Positions 1 to 9,018 of a DNA stretch of 64,000 nucleotides are shown here, in pieces (positions within the stretch are counted from its first letter, which is position 1; each line of letters begins with the position of its first letter). A program made the translations under genes and the position numbers. Source of the DNA: Frateuria soli. Lineage in GTDB: Bacteria > Pseudomonadota > Gammaproteobacteria > Xanthomonadales > Rhodanobacteraceae. The notes under the pieces are model-generated. The model had not been told where the DNA came from and searched no databases. It saw only the letters and a list, made by a program, of their open reading frames with translations. The stretch is from assembly GCF_021117385.1 (NCBI RefSeq), contig NZ_CP088252.1:1922001-1986000 (forward strand). The letters are read 5' to 3'.

Positions 1-1774
1 GCTGCTGGCCTTGCTGGCGGTGGCCGTCGTCTTCACCTACGGCACCATCTTCGGGCAGCAACCCGGTTCCGCGCTGGCGGTCGGGCTGCTGGTGCTCAAG
101 CTGCTGGAAAGCGAAACACCCCGCGACGCCAGGGTCGGCATCAGTTTCGCCTGTTTCGGGCTGATGGCCGCGCTGCTGTTCGACCAGGGGCTGGTCGCCA
201 CCTTCGTGGTCGCGCTGGGCCTGCTGCCGGCCTTGGCCACCTTGCGTGCGCTGGAACCGGCGCAGGCACCGGCGAGCCTGCCGCGCGCCCTGCTGCCGGG
301 GTTGGCGCTGCTCGCCGCCGCCGTGCCGCTGGCGCTGCTCGCCTTCGCCCTGGTTCCGCGCCTGAGCTCGCCGCTCTGGGGAACGGCCAACAGCCCGCAA
401 GCGCGGACCGGCCTCAGCGACCGCATGTCGCCGGGCAACTTCACCGAGCTGCTGACCGACGATCGCCCGGCCATGCGGGTCAGTTTCGACGGTCCGCCGC
501 CCGCACCCGAGCTGCGCTATTTCCGCGCGTACGTCATGTGGCTGTACGACGGGCGCACCTGGGAACATGCCGATCTGCGCCGCGCCGACGGCCAGCGCCG
601 GCTCTTGGAAACGCTGGAGTCCAGGGGCACCAGCCGCTACCAGGTCGACCTGGAGCCGACCAACCGCGGCATCCTGCCCGCGCTCGACGTGCCGCTGGAG
701 GCGCCGGCGGACGCGCGGCTCAGTCCCGATCGCGAGGTAATCAGCGACAAGCCCGTGCGCGAGCTGCTGCGCTACACACTCGACTCGGCGATCCGCTACC
801 ACCTGCAGCCGGAGCTGCCGGAAGCGGCCCGGCGTTTCGCGCTGCGCCTGCCCCAGGGGTTCAACCCCCGCACGCATGCGCTGGCCACGCAATGGCGCGA
901 GCGTCACGGTAGCGACGACCAGGCCATCGTGGACGCCGCGCTTGCCCTGTTCCACGACGGCGGCTTCCGCTACACGCTTGCGCCGGCGCCACTGGGCCGC
1001 GACGCAGTGGACGATTTCCTGTTCGGGACCCGCGAGGGTTTCTGCGAGCATTACGCCTCCTCGTTCACCGTGCTGATGCGCGCCGCCGGCGTCCCCTCGC
1101 GCGTCGTCACCGGTTACCAGGGCGGCTACTGGAATTCTTTGGGCAACTACCTGCTGGTGCGCCAGTCGGACGCGCATGCATGGAGCGAGGTCTGGCTGGA
1201 GGGCCGCGGCTGGGTGCGGATCGATCCCACCGCCGCCGTGCGGCCCGAACGCGTCAGCCTGGGCGCGGCCGCCGCCGGCGACCAGCCCGGCTGGGCGGAA
1301 ACCAGCTGGCTGGCGTCGCTGCGCAACCGGTGGGACGTGGTCAACCACTGGTGGACCCAGGGCGTTATCGGCTTTGATGCGCTGCGCCAGCGTGGCCTGC
1401 TGACCCCATTCGGCATCCGCGATACCGGCACGGCGATGCTGGGCATGCTGCTGGCGATCGGCACCTCGCTTTTCGTGGCGATCGGCACCGGCTGGGCGTT
1501 GTGGCGGCGTGAGCGGCCCGAGCCGCTGCGCAAGGCGCTGCGGCGGCTGGAAGCCAGGCTCGCGCGCGCCGGCATCACGCGCCGTCGCGGCGAAGGACCG
1601 CAACATTACCTGCGCCGCGCCGCGCGGGCGTTGCCGGCGCAACGCGGCGAACTGGAGCGACTGATGAACCGTTACCTTGAACTGCGCTATGCGCACGACG
1701 AACCGGTGCCTGAACTGCTGCGGGAGTTCCAGCGGGCGGTACGGGAATTCCGGCCCCGGCGCGTGGTCAAATGA
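1..1774 (+). CDS. tgpA: TgpA-type transglutaminase membrane protein (5' end cut by window)
   Basis: The reading frame is open to the first base of the window, so the N-terminus is missing. Four to five hydrophobic segments occupy the first ~130 residues. A periplasmic transglutaminase-like domain follows, with the catalytic Cys in GFCEHYA (codon at 1043-1045) and the His and Asp of the triad in SDAHAWSEVW and WVRIDPTAAV. A further membrane helix and a cytoplasmic C-terminal tail (DUF4129-like) follow. This order (membrane, transglutaminase core, membrane) is that of the DUF3488/TgpA family. The physiological substrate of the family is not settled; in Pseudomonas TgpA is linked to viability and cell-envelope work. 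The MoxR-type ATPase and DUF58 gene that usually precede it would lie upstream of the window. Family assignment is firm; function is not. Confidence 0.9.
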   Translation, partial: LLALLAVAVVFTYGTIFGQQPGSALAVGLLVLKLLESETPRDARVGISFACFGLMAALLFDQGLVATFVVALGLLPALATLRALEPAQAPASLPRALLPGLALLAAAVPLALLAFALVPRLSSPLWGTANSPQARTGLSDRMSPGNFTELLTDDRPAMRVSFDGPPPAPELRYFRAYVMWLYDGRTWEHADLRRADGQRRLLETLESRGTSRYQVDLEPTNRGILPALDVPLEAPADARLSPDREVISDKPVRELLRYTLDSAIRYHLQPELPEAARRFALRLPQGFNPRTHALATQWRERHGSDDQAIVDAALALFHDGGFRYTLAPAPLGRDAVDDFLFGTREGFCEHYASSFTVLMRAAGVPSRVVTGYQGGYWNSLGNYLLVRQSDAHAWSEVWLEGRGWVRIDPTAAVRPERVSLGAAAAGDQPGWAETSWLASLRNRWDVVNHWWTQGVIGFDALRQRGLLTPFGIRDTGTAMLGMLLAIGTSLFVAIGTGWALWRRERPEPLRKALRRLEARLARAGITRRRGEGPQHYLRRAARALPAQRGELERLMNRYLELRYAHDEPVPELLREFQRAVREFRPRRVVK

Positions 1775-1821
1775 ATGTCCATGCGGCCGCCCGGGCGGCC
1801 GCTGTCCCAGGGAGAACCGTC

Positions 1822-2418
1822 ATGTCCTTTCCTTACCGCCCTCTGGCCCTGGCCACCGCCTTCGGCCTGCTGACCGCCTGTGCAACGGTGCCCCAGCCGC
1901 TGCAGGGCACCTACTCCGACGTGAGCACGGCGGGAGCCCAGCAGGGCGGCGCCGGAGGCGCGAAAGTCCGCTGGGGCGGCGAAATCATCAAGACCGAGCC
2001 TGGCCCGCAGGAGACGTGCTTCTATCTGCTGTCGCGCCCGCTGGACAAGCAGGCACGGCCGGAGACGGACACCAGCGGGGCTACCGAAGGCCGTTTTGTC
2101 GCCTGCCATGAAGGCTTCTACGACCCCGAGGTCTTCACCCGGGGCCGCGAGTTGACCGTCACCGGCACGCTGCAGGGCACCGTGACGAAGAAAGTGGGCG
2201 ACTACGACTACGCCTATCCGCGCGTGGCGGCCGACGTGGTCTACCTGTGGCCCAAGCGCCCGGTAACCGTGCGCTATCCGCCAGGCTATTACGACCCGTT
2301 CTGGGGCCCGGGCTGGGGTCCGTACTGGGGCCCGTGGGGCGATCCGTACTGGAACCGTCCGCGCGTGATCATCGTGCGCCCGCCGCCGGCGCCGGCACCC
2401 AAGCCGGCGCACAAGTAG
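1822..2418 (+). CDS. Slp family outer-membrane lipoprotein
   Basis: 198 residues. The start at 1822 has a GGGAGA ribosome site; an in-frame ATG at 1771 overlapping the previous stop codon has no signal peptide behind it and was not chosen. The N-terminus is a lipoprotein signal ending in LLTAC, with the Cys as the lipidated residue. The middle matches the Slp/YeaY family (GEIIKTEPGPQETCFYLLSRPL, cited in part; RFVACHEGFYDPEVFTRGRELTV region), which is a beta-rich outer-membrane lipoprotein family induced on starvation in E. coli. The C-terminus is unusual: a Gly/Pro/Trp/Tyr-rich stretch (PGYYDPFWGPGWGPYWGP) and a final Pro/Lys run. An intrinsic terminator follows directly. Confidence 0.85.
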   Translation: MSFPYRPLALATAFGLLTACATVPQPLQGTYSDVSTAGAQQGGAGGAKVRWGGEIIKTEPGPQETCFYLLSRPLDKQARPETDTSGATEGRFVACHEGFYDPEVFTRGRELTVTGTLQGTVTKKVGDYDYAYPRVAADVVYLWPKRPVTVRYPPGYYDPFWGPGWGPYWGPWGDPYWNRPRVIIVRPPPAPAPKPAHK

Positions 2419-2436
2419 GCGCGGCTCGATCGCAGG

Positions 2437-2464
2437 AACGCCGGCCCCGGGCCGGCGTTTTTGT
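2437..2464 (+). terminator. Intrinsic terminator after slp-like gene
   Basis: A GC-rich inverted repeat (AACGCCGGCC pairing with GGCCGGCGTT) runs straight into a T run (2458-2462). It lies 20 bases after the lipoprotein stop codon. Confidence 0.85.
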
Positions 2465-2542
2465 TGCCGTCGAACACCTTGCCCGGCCTTCCCTGTGCGC
2501 AGCCGCTGCGCCGGCTCGCTCGCAGGTCGAGCTCCTGTCCGC

Positions 2543-2887
2543 TCAACCCGGCGGCCAGCCCAGCCGGCGGCCGGCCAGCAGGTGTACGTGCAGGTGAAAC
2601 ACCGTCTGCCCGCCATGCTCGTTGCAGTTGATCACCGTACGGTAGCCCTGCTGCGCGAGGCCTTCCTGCCGGGCATAGACGGCCGCGGCGAGCAGCAGCC
2701 GGCCCAGCAGTTCGGCATCGCCCGGCTGCGCGTCGTCGAGTGTCGGCAACGGCTTCTTCGGAACGAACAGCACGTGCACCGGCGCCTGCGGATTGAGGTC
2801 GCGGAAGCCCAGCACCTCTTCATTCTCGAAGACGATGTCCGCCGGGATCTCGCGCCGGATGATCTTGCCGAAGATGGTGTCGCCCAT
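2543..2887 (-). CDS. hinT: HIT family nucleotide hydrolase (HinT-like)
   Basis: 114 residues. The start at 2887 (MGDTIFGKIIRREIP) is preceded by GAGGAG; the frame opens eight codons earlier but without a better site. The C-terminal histidine triad is HLHVHLL, and NCNEHGGQTVFH precedes it as in HinT. Members hydrolyse AMP/GMP-lysine or other phosphoramidates using the central His. It is a stand-alone gene, facing the lipoprotein gene across the terminator. Confidence 0.95.
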   Translation of the reverse strand: MGDTIFGKIIRREIPADIVFENEEVLGFRDLNPQAPVHVLFVPKKPLPTLDDAQPGDAELLGRLLLAAAVYARQEGLAQQGYRTVINCNEHGGQTVFHLHVHLLAGRRLGWPPG

Positions 2888-3063
2888 GCCTGACTCCTCG
2901 CGTGGATTCACAGGCGAAGCAGCATACCCCGCGAGCGCGGCGCGCCAAGCCCGAAACCGGACTTCTCGTACAGCCGCGCAGCCCCACCATCAGGGGCCGG
3001 CGGCAAGACGCGATGTGCGCTGCCCTGCGGCACCGGGCGCCGCCCAGGCGAGGCGCGGTCCGT

Positions 3064-3663
3064 TCATTCCAGCGCCTGCCGGCTGCCAAAGGCATGCGCC
3101 AGCGTGCCGCGGTCGACGTACTCCAGCTCGCCGCCCAGCGGCACGCCATGGGCCAGGCGCGTCGGCTTCACGCCGCCGGCATGCGCCAGCTGTGCCAGGT
3201 AGTGCGCGGTGGCCTCGCCCTCGACGGTCGGGTTGGTGGCGATGATCATCTCCTCGATCTCGCCCTCGCCCAGGCGTGCGCTCAGCTGCGCCAGCCCGAG
3301 CTCTTCCGGGCCCAGTCCGTCCAGTGGCGACAGGCGACCGAGCAGCACGAAGTACTGCCCGCGGTAACCGGTGGCCTGCTCGATGGCGGCCAGGTCGGTC
3401 GGCGATTCGACCACGCACAACACCTGCCGGTCGCGGCTGGCGCTGGCGCACAGCGCACACACCGGCTCCTCGCTGAAATTGCGGCAGCGCGTGCAATTGC
3501 CGATCCGTTCCATCGCTTCGCGCAATACGCCGGCCAGCTTCAGGCCGCGCGTGCGCTCGCGCTCGAGCAGGTGGAAGGCCATCCGTTGCGCGCTCTTGCC
3601 ACCCACGCCGGGCAGGCAGCGCAGGGCTTCGATGAGGTCGGCGAGAAGAGGAGAGCCGGGCAT
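3064..3663 (-). CDS. recR: Recombination mediator RecR
   Basis: 199 residues, the normal length. It has a helix-hairpin-helix at ~10-35 ([18 protein letters not shown]), a four-Cys zinc finger (C57, C60, C69, C72), and a Toprim domain from ~80 ([24 protein letters not shown]). RecR works with RecF/RecO to load RecA on gapped DNA. It lies downstream of dnaX-ybaB in the classical dnaX-ybaB-recR order, but 76 bases of GGGATTCG repeat separate it from ybaB. Confidence 0.98.
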   Translation of the reverse strand: MPGSPLLADLIEALRCLPGVGGKSAQRMAFHLLERERTRGLKLAGVLREAMERIGNCTRCRNFSEEPVCALCASASRDRQVLCVVESPTDLAAIEQATGYRGQYFVLLGRLSPLDGLGPEELGLAQLSARLGEGEIEEMIIATNPTVEGEATAHYLAQLAHAGGVKPTRLAHGVPLGGELEYVDRGTLAHAFGSRQALE

Positions 3664-3666
3664 TTA

Positions 3667-3734
3667 TCGGGATTCGCAATACGGGATCCGGGATTCGAAA
3701 GAGCGGGACTGCTCGCCAATCCCGAATCCCGCAT
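3667..3734. repeat. GGGATTCG-type inverted repeat, copy 1
   Basis: The space between recR and ybaB is filled with direct GGGATTCG/GGGATCCG units on the left and the complementary AATCCCGAATCCCG on the right, so the whole can fold on itself. The same units recur at 17030-17146 and 39826-39968. Confidence 0.8.
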
Positions 3735-3740
3735 GCCGAT

Positions 3741-4064
3741 TCAGAACGGCATCTTGAAGCCGGCTGGCAGGTTCATGCCGGCAGTCACGCCACCCAGCTT
3801 GTTGCGGCTGGCCTCGGCGACCTTGTTGACCGCGTCGTTGACCGCCGCGGCGACCAGGTCCTCGGCCATCTCCGGATCGTCGGCGAACAGCTTGCGGTCT
3901 ATCTGCACGCGACGCACCTCGTGCGCGCCGGTCATCAGCACGGTGACCAGGCCGCCACCGGCGCTGCCGGTAACCTCCATCCGCGCGATTTCCTCCTGCG
4001 CACGCTTCATGTCTTCCTGCATGCGCTGGGCCTGCTGCATCAGCTGACCGATCTGGCCTCTCAT
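3741..4064 (-). CDS. ybaB: YbaB/EbfC nucleoid-associated protein
   Basis: 107 residues. The start at 4064 gives the usual N-terminus [19 protein letters not shown]. The family signature ([17 protein letters not shown], then a helix rich in Asp/Glu, then [13 protein letters not shown] near the end) is complete. EbfC-type proteins form a tweezer-like dimer that binds DNA. It starts 13 bases after the dnaX stop codon and is probably translated from the same message. Confidence 0.96.
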   Translation of the reverse strand: MRGQIGQLMQQAQRMQEDMKRAQEEIARMEVTGSAGGGLVTVLMTGAHEVRRVQIDRKLFADDPEMAEDLVAAAVNDAVNKVAEASRNKLGGVTAGMNLPAGFKMPF

Positions 4065-4077
4065 GATTTTGCTCCGC

Positions 4078-5709
4078 TCAACTTTCGATGGGTTTGATGG
4101 ATTGCGGCACCACGCGGGCACCGAATTCGCGCTTGAGCGACTGCACCAGCGGGTCTTCCTCGATCGCCTGCTCGGCGGCGCTCTGCGCGCTCTCCCGGGC
4201 CGAGGCGGCGCGGGCGGCGGGCGTCTCGGCAGCACCCTGGCTGTCGGCGACGAAACGCAGCCTGATGCGCTCGCCCAGCACGTCGCCGATGCGGTCGGCC
4301 ATCTGGCCGACCATCGGCTCGACGGCCAGGTGCATGTGCGCCGGCTGCAGCGCCAGCACCAGCGTATTGCCGTCGCGCTCGCGCAACGCGGCGTTCTGGG
4401 CCAGCTGCCCAAGCGGGCCGCGCAGGCCGGCCTGTTCGATCAGCGCCTCCCAGCGCGGCAAGCCACGGGCGTCGGTGGCCACCGGCGCGCGCGCGGCAGG
4501 GGCCGAGGGTGGCGGGGTCGCGGTGGCGGCGGGCGTCGGCTGGGGACGCGGCGCCGCCGGGGCGACTGCAGGCCGCGGCGCCGGGCGTGCCGCGCGCTCG
4601 GCTGGCGCCGCATCGCCCGCATCGCCGGGCTGGAACGCCAGCATGCGCAACAGCGCCATCTCGAAACCGGTGCGCGCATCGGGCGCCAGCGGCAGGTCGC
4701 GGCGACCGGTGGTGGCGATCTGGTAGTAGAGCTGGACGTCTTCCGGCTGCATGCGCCCGGCCAGGCCGGCGAGGCTTTCCGCATCGTCGCCGTCGCCTTC
4801 GCCGTGATAACCCGGCACCAGCTGCATCAACTGGATCCGATGCAAGGTCGCCGCCAGGTCGTCGAGCACACCGCCGAAGTCGGGTGAGTACGAGGCGATG
4901 CGCTCGCATTCGGCCATCAGCCGCGCGCCATCGCCGTCGGCCAGTGCATCGAGCAGGCCCAGCACCTGGCTGCGCGCGACGCTGCCGAGCATGGCGCGCA
5001 CGTCGTCGGCCTTGAGCGCGCCGCCACCGTAGGCGATCGCCTGGTCCAGCAGCGACAGGCCGTCGCGCAGCGAACCGTCGGCGCCGCGCGCCAGCTCGCC
5101 GATGGCGGCGTCCTCGTAGGCGATCTTCTCGGCATCCAGGATGTGGCGCATCTGGCCGGAAATCTGCTCGGGCAGCAGGCGCTTCAGGTTGAATTTCAGG
5201 CAGCGCGACAGCACCGTCACCGGCAGTTTCTGCGGATCGGTGGTCGCCAGCAGGAACTTCACGTGCGGCGGTGGCTCCTCGAGCGTCTTGAGCAAGGCAT
5301 TGAACGCCGGCTTGGAGAGCATGTGCACCTCGTCGACCAGGTACACCTTGAAGCGGCCGCGTGCGGGTGCGTATTGCGCGTTCTCGATCACCTCGCGCAC
5401 GTCGTCCACGCCGGTGTTGCTGGCCGCGTCGATTTCCAGCAGGTCGACGAAGCGGCCGGCATCCACCGCCGTGCACACTGCACACTCGCCGCAGGGATCG
5501 GCCGACTCGCCCCGCTCGCAGTTGAGCGACTTGGCGAAGATGCGCGCGATGGTGGTCTTGCCCACGCCGCGGGTCCCGGTGAACAGGTAGGCATGGTGCA
5601 TGCGCCCGGTGTCCAGCGCATTGGTGAGCGCGCGCACCACATGTTCCTGCCCGACCAGCTCGACAAACTTGCGCGGGCGCCACTTGCGGGCGAGGACCTG
5701 ATAGGACAT
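4078..5709 (-). CDS. dnaX: DNA polymerase III subunits tau/gamma
   Basis: 543 residues from the start at 5709 ([15 protein letters not shown]); the 26 codons of open frame before it do not resemble DnaX. Walker A GTRGVGKT is at ~45-52, zinc-module cysteines are at 64, 73, 76 and 79, and the Walker B/DExx segment ([10 protein letters not shown]) and sensor region [15 protein letters not shown] are intact. A Pro/Ala-rich linker of ~60 residues separates the clamp-loader core from the tau C-terminal domain. It is first gene of dnaX-ybaB-recR. I did not see an E. coli-like slippery A AAA AAG site, so how or whether gamma is made is open. Confidence 0.97.
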   Translation of the reverse strand: MSYQVLARKWRPRKFVELVGQEHVVRALTNALDTGRMHHAYLFTGTRGVGKTTIARIFAKSLNCERGESADPCGECAVCTAVDAGRFVDLLEIDAASNTGVDDVREVIENAQYAPARGRFKVYLVDEVHMLSKPAFNALLKTLEEPPPHVKFLLATTDPQKLPVTVLSRCLKFNLKRLLPEQISGQMRHILDAEKIAYEDAAIGELARGADGSLRDGLSLLDQAIAYGGGALKADDVRAMLGSVARSQVLGLLDALADGDGARLMAECERIASYSPDFGGVLDDLAATLHRIQLMQLVPGYHGEGDGDDAESLAGLAGRMQPEDVQLYYQIATTGRRDLPLAPDARTGFEMALLRMLAFQPGDAGDAAPAERAARPAPRPAVAPAAPRPQPTPAATATPPPSAPAARAPVATDARGLPRWEALIEQAGLRGPLGQLAQNAALRERDGNTLVLALQPAHMHLAVEPMVGQMADRIGDVLGERIRLRFVADSQGAAETPAARAASARESAQSAAEQAIEEDPLVQSLKREFGARVVPQSIKPIES

Positions 5710-5836
5710 GCGTTGGAGCCTGTTCTGCGGCTGGGCGGTGGCGCCCTGAGTCAGCACTGACGTTGGGGCGCAAACCGATTGTGCCAAGTCGACGCCGGCA
5801 AGTCAGCCGAGCGCGTCGGAGCCCCGAAATGGCGGC

Positions 5837-5942
5837 GGCCCCGCCAGCCACACCCCGGCACCCGAATCATCCACTACCGTTGCTTCCTTCCGGACCTGGC
5901 GGGGTTTGCGGACTATCGTCGCGGGGGGACCGACGGGGCCAC
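5837..5942 (-). ncRNA. ffs: 4.5S signal recognition particle RNA
   Basis: On the minus strand the SRP RNA core is exact: CAGGTCCGGAAGGAAGCA tetraloop/domain IV, followed downstream by GGTGCCGGGGTGTGGCTGGC. The two ends (GGCCCCG and CGGGGCC) pair to close the hairpin, giving about 104 bases as in E. coli 4.5S RNA. It partners with Ffh, encoded 29 kb away at 34732-36114. Ends are estimated from the pairing. Confidence 0.93.
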
Positions 5943-5975
5943 CATGGACGCGGGCTTTCAGGCCCTACTTGAAAC

Positions 5976-5994
5976 TGGCGGAGAGAGCGGGATT
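5976..5994 (-). repeat. Fragment of tRNA-Ser 3' end
   Basis: 19 bases match the CCA/acceptor/T-arm start of the tRNA-Ser gene at 6161-6179 in 18 positions and in the same orientation, then diverge abruptly. The rest of a tRNA is absent. The 166 bases between fragment and tRNA hold a short palindrome (GGATTCG...CGAATCC, 6052-6072) and no gene. Confidence 0.6.
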
Positions 5995-6160
5995 GTTCGG
6001 CCCGTCCTGGGCCTCACCCCTCGCTCCGCTCGGGGCCAGCCTTCGGCTGTCCGGATTCGCTCCCGGCGAATCCGTCGAACCGGGCGGGTTCTCACCCACT
6101 CTCTCTATCCTGCTTCTTTTCAAACTCGCGCCAGCTTTCAGCCGGCACGCACATCACAAT

Positions 6161-6253
6161 TGGCGGAGAGGGCGGGATTCGAACCCGCGATACGGGTATA
6201 AGCCGTATACACACTTTCCAGGCGTGCTCCTTCAACCACTCGGACACCTCTCC
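6161..6253 (-). tRNA. serX: tRNA-Ser (GGA anticodon)
   Basis: 93 bases including encoded CCA. The acceptor stem GGAGAGG/CCTCTCC, the D-arm, an anticodon stem CACGC/GTGTG around the loop CTGGAAA (anticodon GGA, reads UCC/UCU), a long class II variable arm (TATACGGCTTATACCCGTAT region) and GGTTCGAATCC T-arm are all present. Reading frames across this gene that yield '[12 protein letters not shown]' or 'GRDSNPRY' peptides are spurious. Confidence 0.97.
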
Positions 6254-6372
6254 GGATTCCTTGCCTGGCCCTGGGAGCTGGCAAAGAAGCGGAAGGATAG
6301 CGATACGCCTCCGCGGAGACAAGCGACGCGACGCCTCTCACCTGTCCCGGGCGAGTTCGGGGACCGACCCGG

Positions 6373-7131
6373 CTAACCCGCGTCCGCTCGCGGCGGCGGT
6401 GGAGTCGGGAGTTCCAATCGCTCTCCGGCCCTGGCGATCGCAAAGCCGCGCGCGAGCAACTGCTCGCCATCGGCGGCGCTGCCGTAGTGGTACAGCACCA
6501 GTTGTTGCCGCAGCTTCTCGTCGTACTCGCGGTCCAGGTCATCCGCGCCGCTGTGCGAGGGATTGCCGACCAGTCCGCAGTCGTGCAACACGCGCTCGCC
6601 GGACGCCGCGTACTGCGCCAGCATCTCGGGCACCGGCCGGGTGTCGCCGGTGAACACGAAGCTGCCCTGCAGCGCCAGGCCGAAGGAGGTGTCCGGTCGA
6701 TGGTGGCGCGTGGGAAACACGTCGAACCACCAGCCGTCGAGCCAGAAGCCGCGGCCGCAGGGCACCAGCCGGAACGCCTCCCAGAAGTTGACGCCGCCCT
6801 CGGCCAGCACGCCGGGGTAGTCAGCCACGCGCGCCTGCAGCCAGGGCACCAGCGCGGCGTGGACGAAGACGCGGACGCAGCCGCGCAGCGACTCGTCGAA
6901 CCACAACCGCGTGAACAGCCGCTCCATGCCACCGACGTGGTCAAGGTGGGTGTGGGTGATGTAGATCGCCCGTGGCTGCTCGCCGTAGGCGTCCTGGTAG
7001 CGATCCAGCGTGTCGGGGCCGCAGTCGATCAGCAGCAACGGCCTGCCGTCGCGCTCGACCACGGCGGCCGAGGAACCCAGTTCCACCGCATGCGCCGCGC
7101 CGACGCCCAGGAATCGCAGCGACCAGCTCAT
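6373..7131 (-). CDS. MBL-fold metal-dependent hydrolase (RNase Z-like)
   Basis: 252 residues. The metallo-beta-lactamase signature is [10 protein letters not shown] at ~59-68, with further metal ligands plausible in FTGDTRPV (Asp) and the C-terminal VLYHYG (His). [11 protein letters not shown] precedes as the usual beta strand. The arrangement resembles RNase Z/phosphodiesterase-type members rather than beta-lactamases; the substrate cannot be told. Its start overlaps the stop of kdkA by four bases, so the two are probably one transcript. Confidence 0.8.
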   Translation of the reverse strand: MSWSLRFLGVGAAHAVELGSSAAVVERDGRPLLLIDCGPDTLDRYQDAYGEQPRAIYITHTHLDHVGGMERLFTRLWFDESLRGCVRVFVHAALVPWLQARVADYPGVLAEGGVNFWEAFRLVPCGRGFWLDGWWFDVFPTRHHRPDTSFGLALQGSFVFTGDTRPVPEMLAQYAASGERVLHDCGLVGNPSHSGADDLDREYDEKLRQQLVLYHYGSAADGEQLLARGFAIARAGERLELPTPPPPRADAG

Positions 7132-7856
7132 GCGCCCATCGTCCGTTCGTAACTGTAGACAAGCGGCTGCCAGATGACCGCCTGGAAATCGGGAATCCGC
7201 TCGGTGGCGCCGAGCTTGACCAGCGACCGGCGCAACCGCGCCAGGTTCGCCAGCCGCCAGGCCTCCGCCGGCTCACGCAGCGCACCGCGATCGAAGTCGA
7301 TCAGATAGAGCGCCTCGGGCTTGACCAGCACGTTGTGCGCGTTGAGGTCGGCATGCCAGACCCCCTCGCGATGGAAGCGGGCGACCAGAGCCCCGGTCTC
7401 CCGCGCAAGGTCCGAATCCAGCCGGCCGTCCGCAAGACATTGCGCGAGCGTGCGCACATCGTCGATCCGCCGGGTGATCAGGTCGGCGGTGTAGAAAAAG
7501 CCGTGACGACGGAAACGTGCGGCCACCGGTTCGGGAGCCGGAAGTTTCAGGCCGGCGATATGCGCCAGCAGCCGGAACTCGGCGAAACTTCGCGTGCGCG
7601 CGGCGCCGGTCCACAGGTAGCGGTCGCGGTTGAAGCGCCCGATCAGGCCACCGCGATGGTAATGGCGCAGCACGCACCGCCCGGCCGGCGTGTCGATCAT
7701 GGCCACGCCACCGCGCCCGCCCCCCTGGATCTCGAGCGCGCCGCGGTCTCGCCAGTAGCCTGGCTCGAACCACCCGCCGTCCACGACGCCCGCGAACGAC
7801 GCATCGGACAGCACCCCGCCGCCGGCTTCCTCGCGGATCTGCTCCTGCATCATCAT
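7128..7856 (-). CDS. kdkA: 3-deoxy-D-manno-octulosonic acid (Kdo) kinase
   Basis: 242 residues. It has a small protein-kinase-like fold of the lipopolysaccharide kinase family: catalytic loop WHADLNAHNVLV (~168-180), metal-binding YLIDFDRGALR, and N-terminal strand features (RHYHRGG). KdkA phosphorylates Kdo of the inner LPS core at the inner membrane. Three ATG codons lie in a row at the start (7856, 7853, 7850); none has a clear ribosome site, so the first was taken. It is divergent from a heptosyltransferase with only 21 bases between the start codons, both working on the LPS core. Confidence 0.9.
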   Translation of the reverse strand: MMMQEQIREEAGGGVLSDASFAGVVDGGWFEPGYWRDRGALEIQGGGRGGVAMIDTPAGRCVLRHYHRGGLIGRFNRDRYLWTGAARTRSFAEFRLLAHIAGLKLPAPEPVAARFRRHGFFYTADLITRRIDDVRTLAQCLADGRLDSDLARETGALVARFHREGVWHADLNAHNVLVKPEALYLIDFDRGALREPAEAWRLANLARLRRSLVKLGATERIPDFQAVIWQPLVYSYERTMGA

Positions 7857-7877
7857 GTGCGGCCGAAGGAGACGTTC

Positions 7878-8948
7878 ATGCCGGTCGATTCTAGCCCAAG
7901 CACCCTGCCCGCTCCCGCCTCGCTGTGCCTTCTGCGCACCTCGGCGATCGGCGATGTCACGCATGTCGTGCCGCTGGTGCGCACGCTGCAGCAGGCCTGG
8001 CCACGGACGGCGCTGACCTGGGTGGTCGGCAAGCTCGAACGCAAGCTGGTGGGCGATATCGAGGGGGTGGATTTCGTCACCTTCGACAAGGGCGCGGGCT
8101 GGGCGGGGATGCGCGCGGTATGGGACGCACTGCACGGGCGGCGTTTCGACGCCTTGCTGCAGATGCAGGTTGCGGCGCGTTCGAACCTGCTGAGCCTGGG
8201 CGTGCGTGCCGCCCGGCGCGTGGGTTACGACCGGGCGCGTTCCAGGGACCTGCACGGCCTGGTGGTCAACGAGCGGATTCCCGCGCGTACCGGCGAGCAC
8301 GTGCTCGATGCCATGGGCAGCTTTTGCGAGCCGCTGGGACTGAAGCAGACGCAGGTGCGCTGGGACATCCCGATACCCGAGGAAGCACGCGTCTGGGCCA
8401 GTGAACAGCTTCCCGGCGACACGCCCACCCTGCTGGTCAGCCCCACGTCCAGCCACGCCCTGCGCAACTGGTACCCCGAGCGCTACGCGGCGGTGATCGA
8501 CCATGCGCTGGCGCGCGGCTGGCGCGTGGCGCTGGTGGGTGGCCCGTCTGCCGGCGAACGGACGATGGCCGACGCGGTGCTGGCGGCCTGCAAGCGCGAA
8601 CCGCTGGACCTGACCGGCAAGGACACGCTCAAGCGGATGCTCGCCATGTGCTCTCGCGCGCAGCTGCTGCTTACGCCCGATTCCGGGCCGATGCACATGG
8701 CCAACGCCGTGGGCACCAAGGTGCTCGGGCTGCATGCCGCCAGCAACCCGAACCGCTCCGGACCCTATTCGGACCGGCGCTGGTGCGTGGACAAGTACGA
8801 CGAGGCGGCGCGACGCTTCCTGGGCAAGCCGGCGAGCGAGCTGGCCTGGGGAACGAAGATCGAGCGGCCAGGCGTGATGGGCTTGATCGGGGTGGACGAG
8901 GTGCTGGAACGCTTCGAAGCGTTCGCGTCGTCGAGTGGACTGGCGTGA
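7878..8948 (+). CDS. LPS core heptosyltransferase family protein (GT9)
   Basis: 356 residues, start at 7878 with AAGGAG seven bases upstream. Glycosyltransferase family 9 features are visible: LCLLRTSAIGDVTHVVPLVR at the N-terminus (donor/acceptor loop), and in the C-terminal Rossmann domain LVSPTSSHALRNWYPERYAAV, VALVGGPSAGE and LLTPDSGPMHMANAVGTKVLGLH. It resembles WaaC/WaaF/RfaQ-type ADP-heptose transferases; which heptose it adds cannot be read from sequence. Its partner across the short divergent gap is the Kdo kinase. Confidence 0.9.
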   Translation: MPVDSSPSTLPAPASLCLLRTSAIGDVTHVVPLVRTLQQAWPRTALTWVVGKLERKLVGDIEGVDFVTFDKGAGWAGMRAVWDALHGRRFDALLQMQVAARSNLLSLGVRAARRVGYDRARSRDLHGLVVNERIPARTGEHVLDAMGSFCEPLGLKQTQVRWDIPIPEEARVWASEQLPGDTPTLLVSPTSSHALRNWYPERYAAVIDHALARGWRVALVGGPSAGERTMADAVLAACKREPLDLTGKDTLKRMLAMCSRAQLLLTPDSGPMHMANAVGTKVLGLHAASNPNRSGPYSDRRWCVDKYDEAARRFLGKPASELAWGTKIERPGVMGLIGVDEVLERFEAFASSSGLA

Positions 8949-9018
8949 TCGGCCGCGTTTCATCGCGGCTTGATCGCCGATCGGCGAGGGTAAGGTCTTC
9001 CGTCGCCCGGAGACCGCC

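Noticed and set aside
5779-6376. Reading frames giving '[12 protein letters not shown]' and '[12 protein letters not shown]' peptides
   Set aside because: They run across tRNA-Ser and its neighbour fragment; this is the well-known artefact of translating a tRNA gene.
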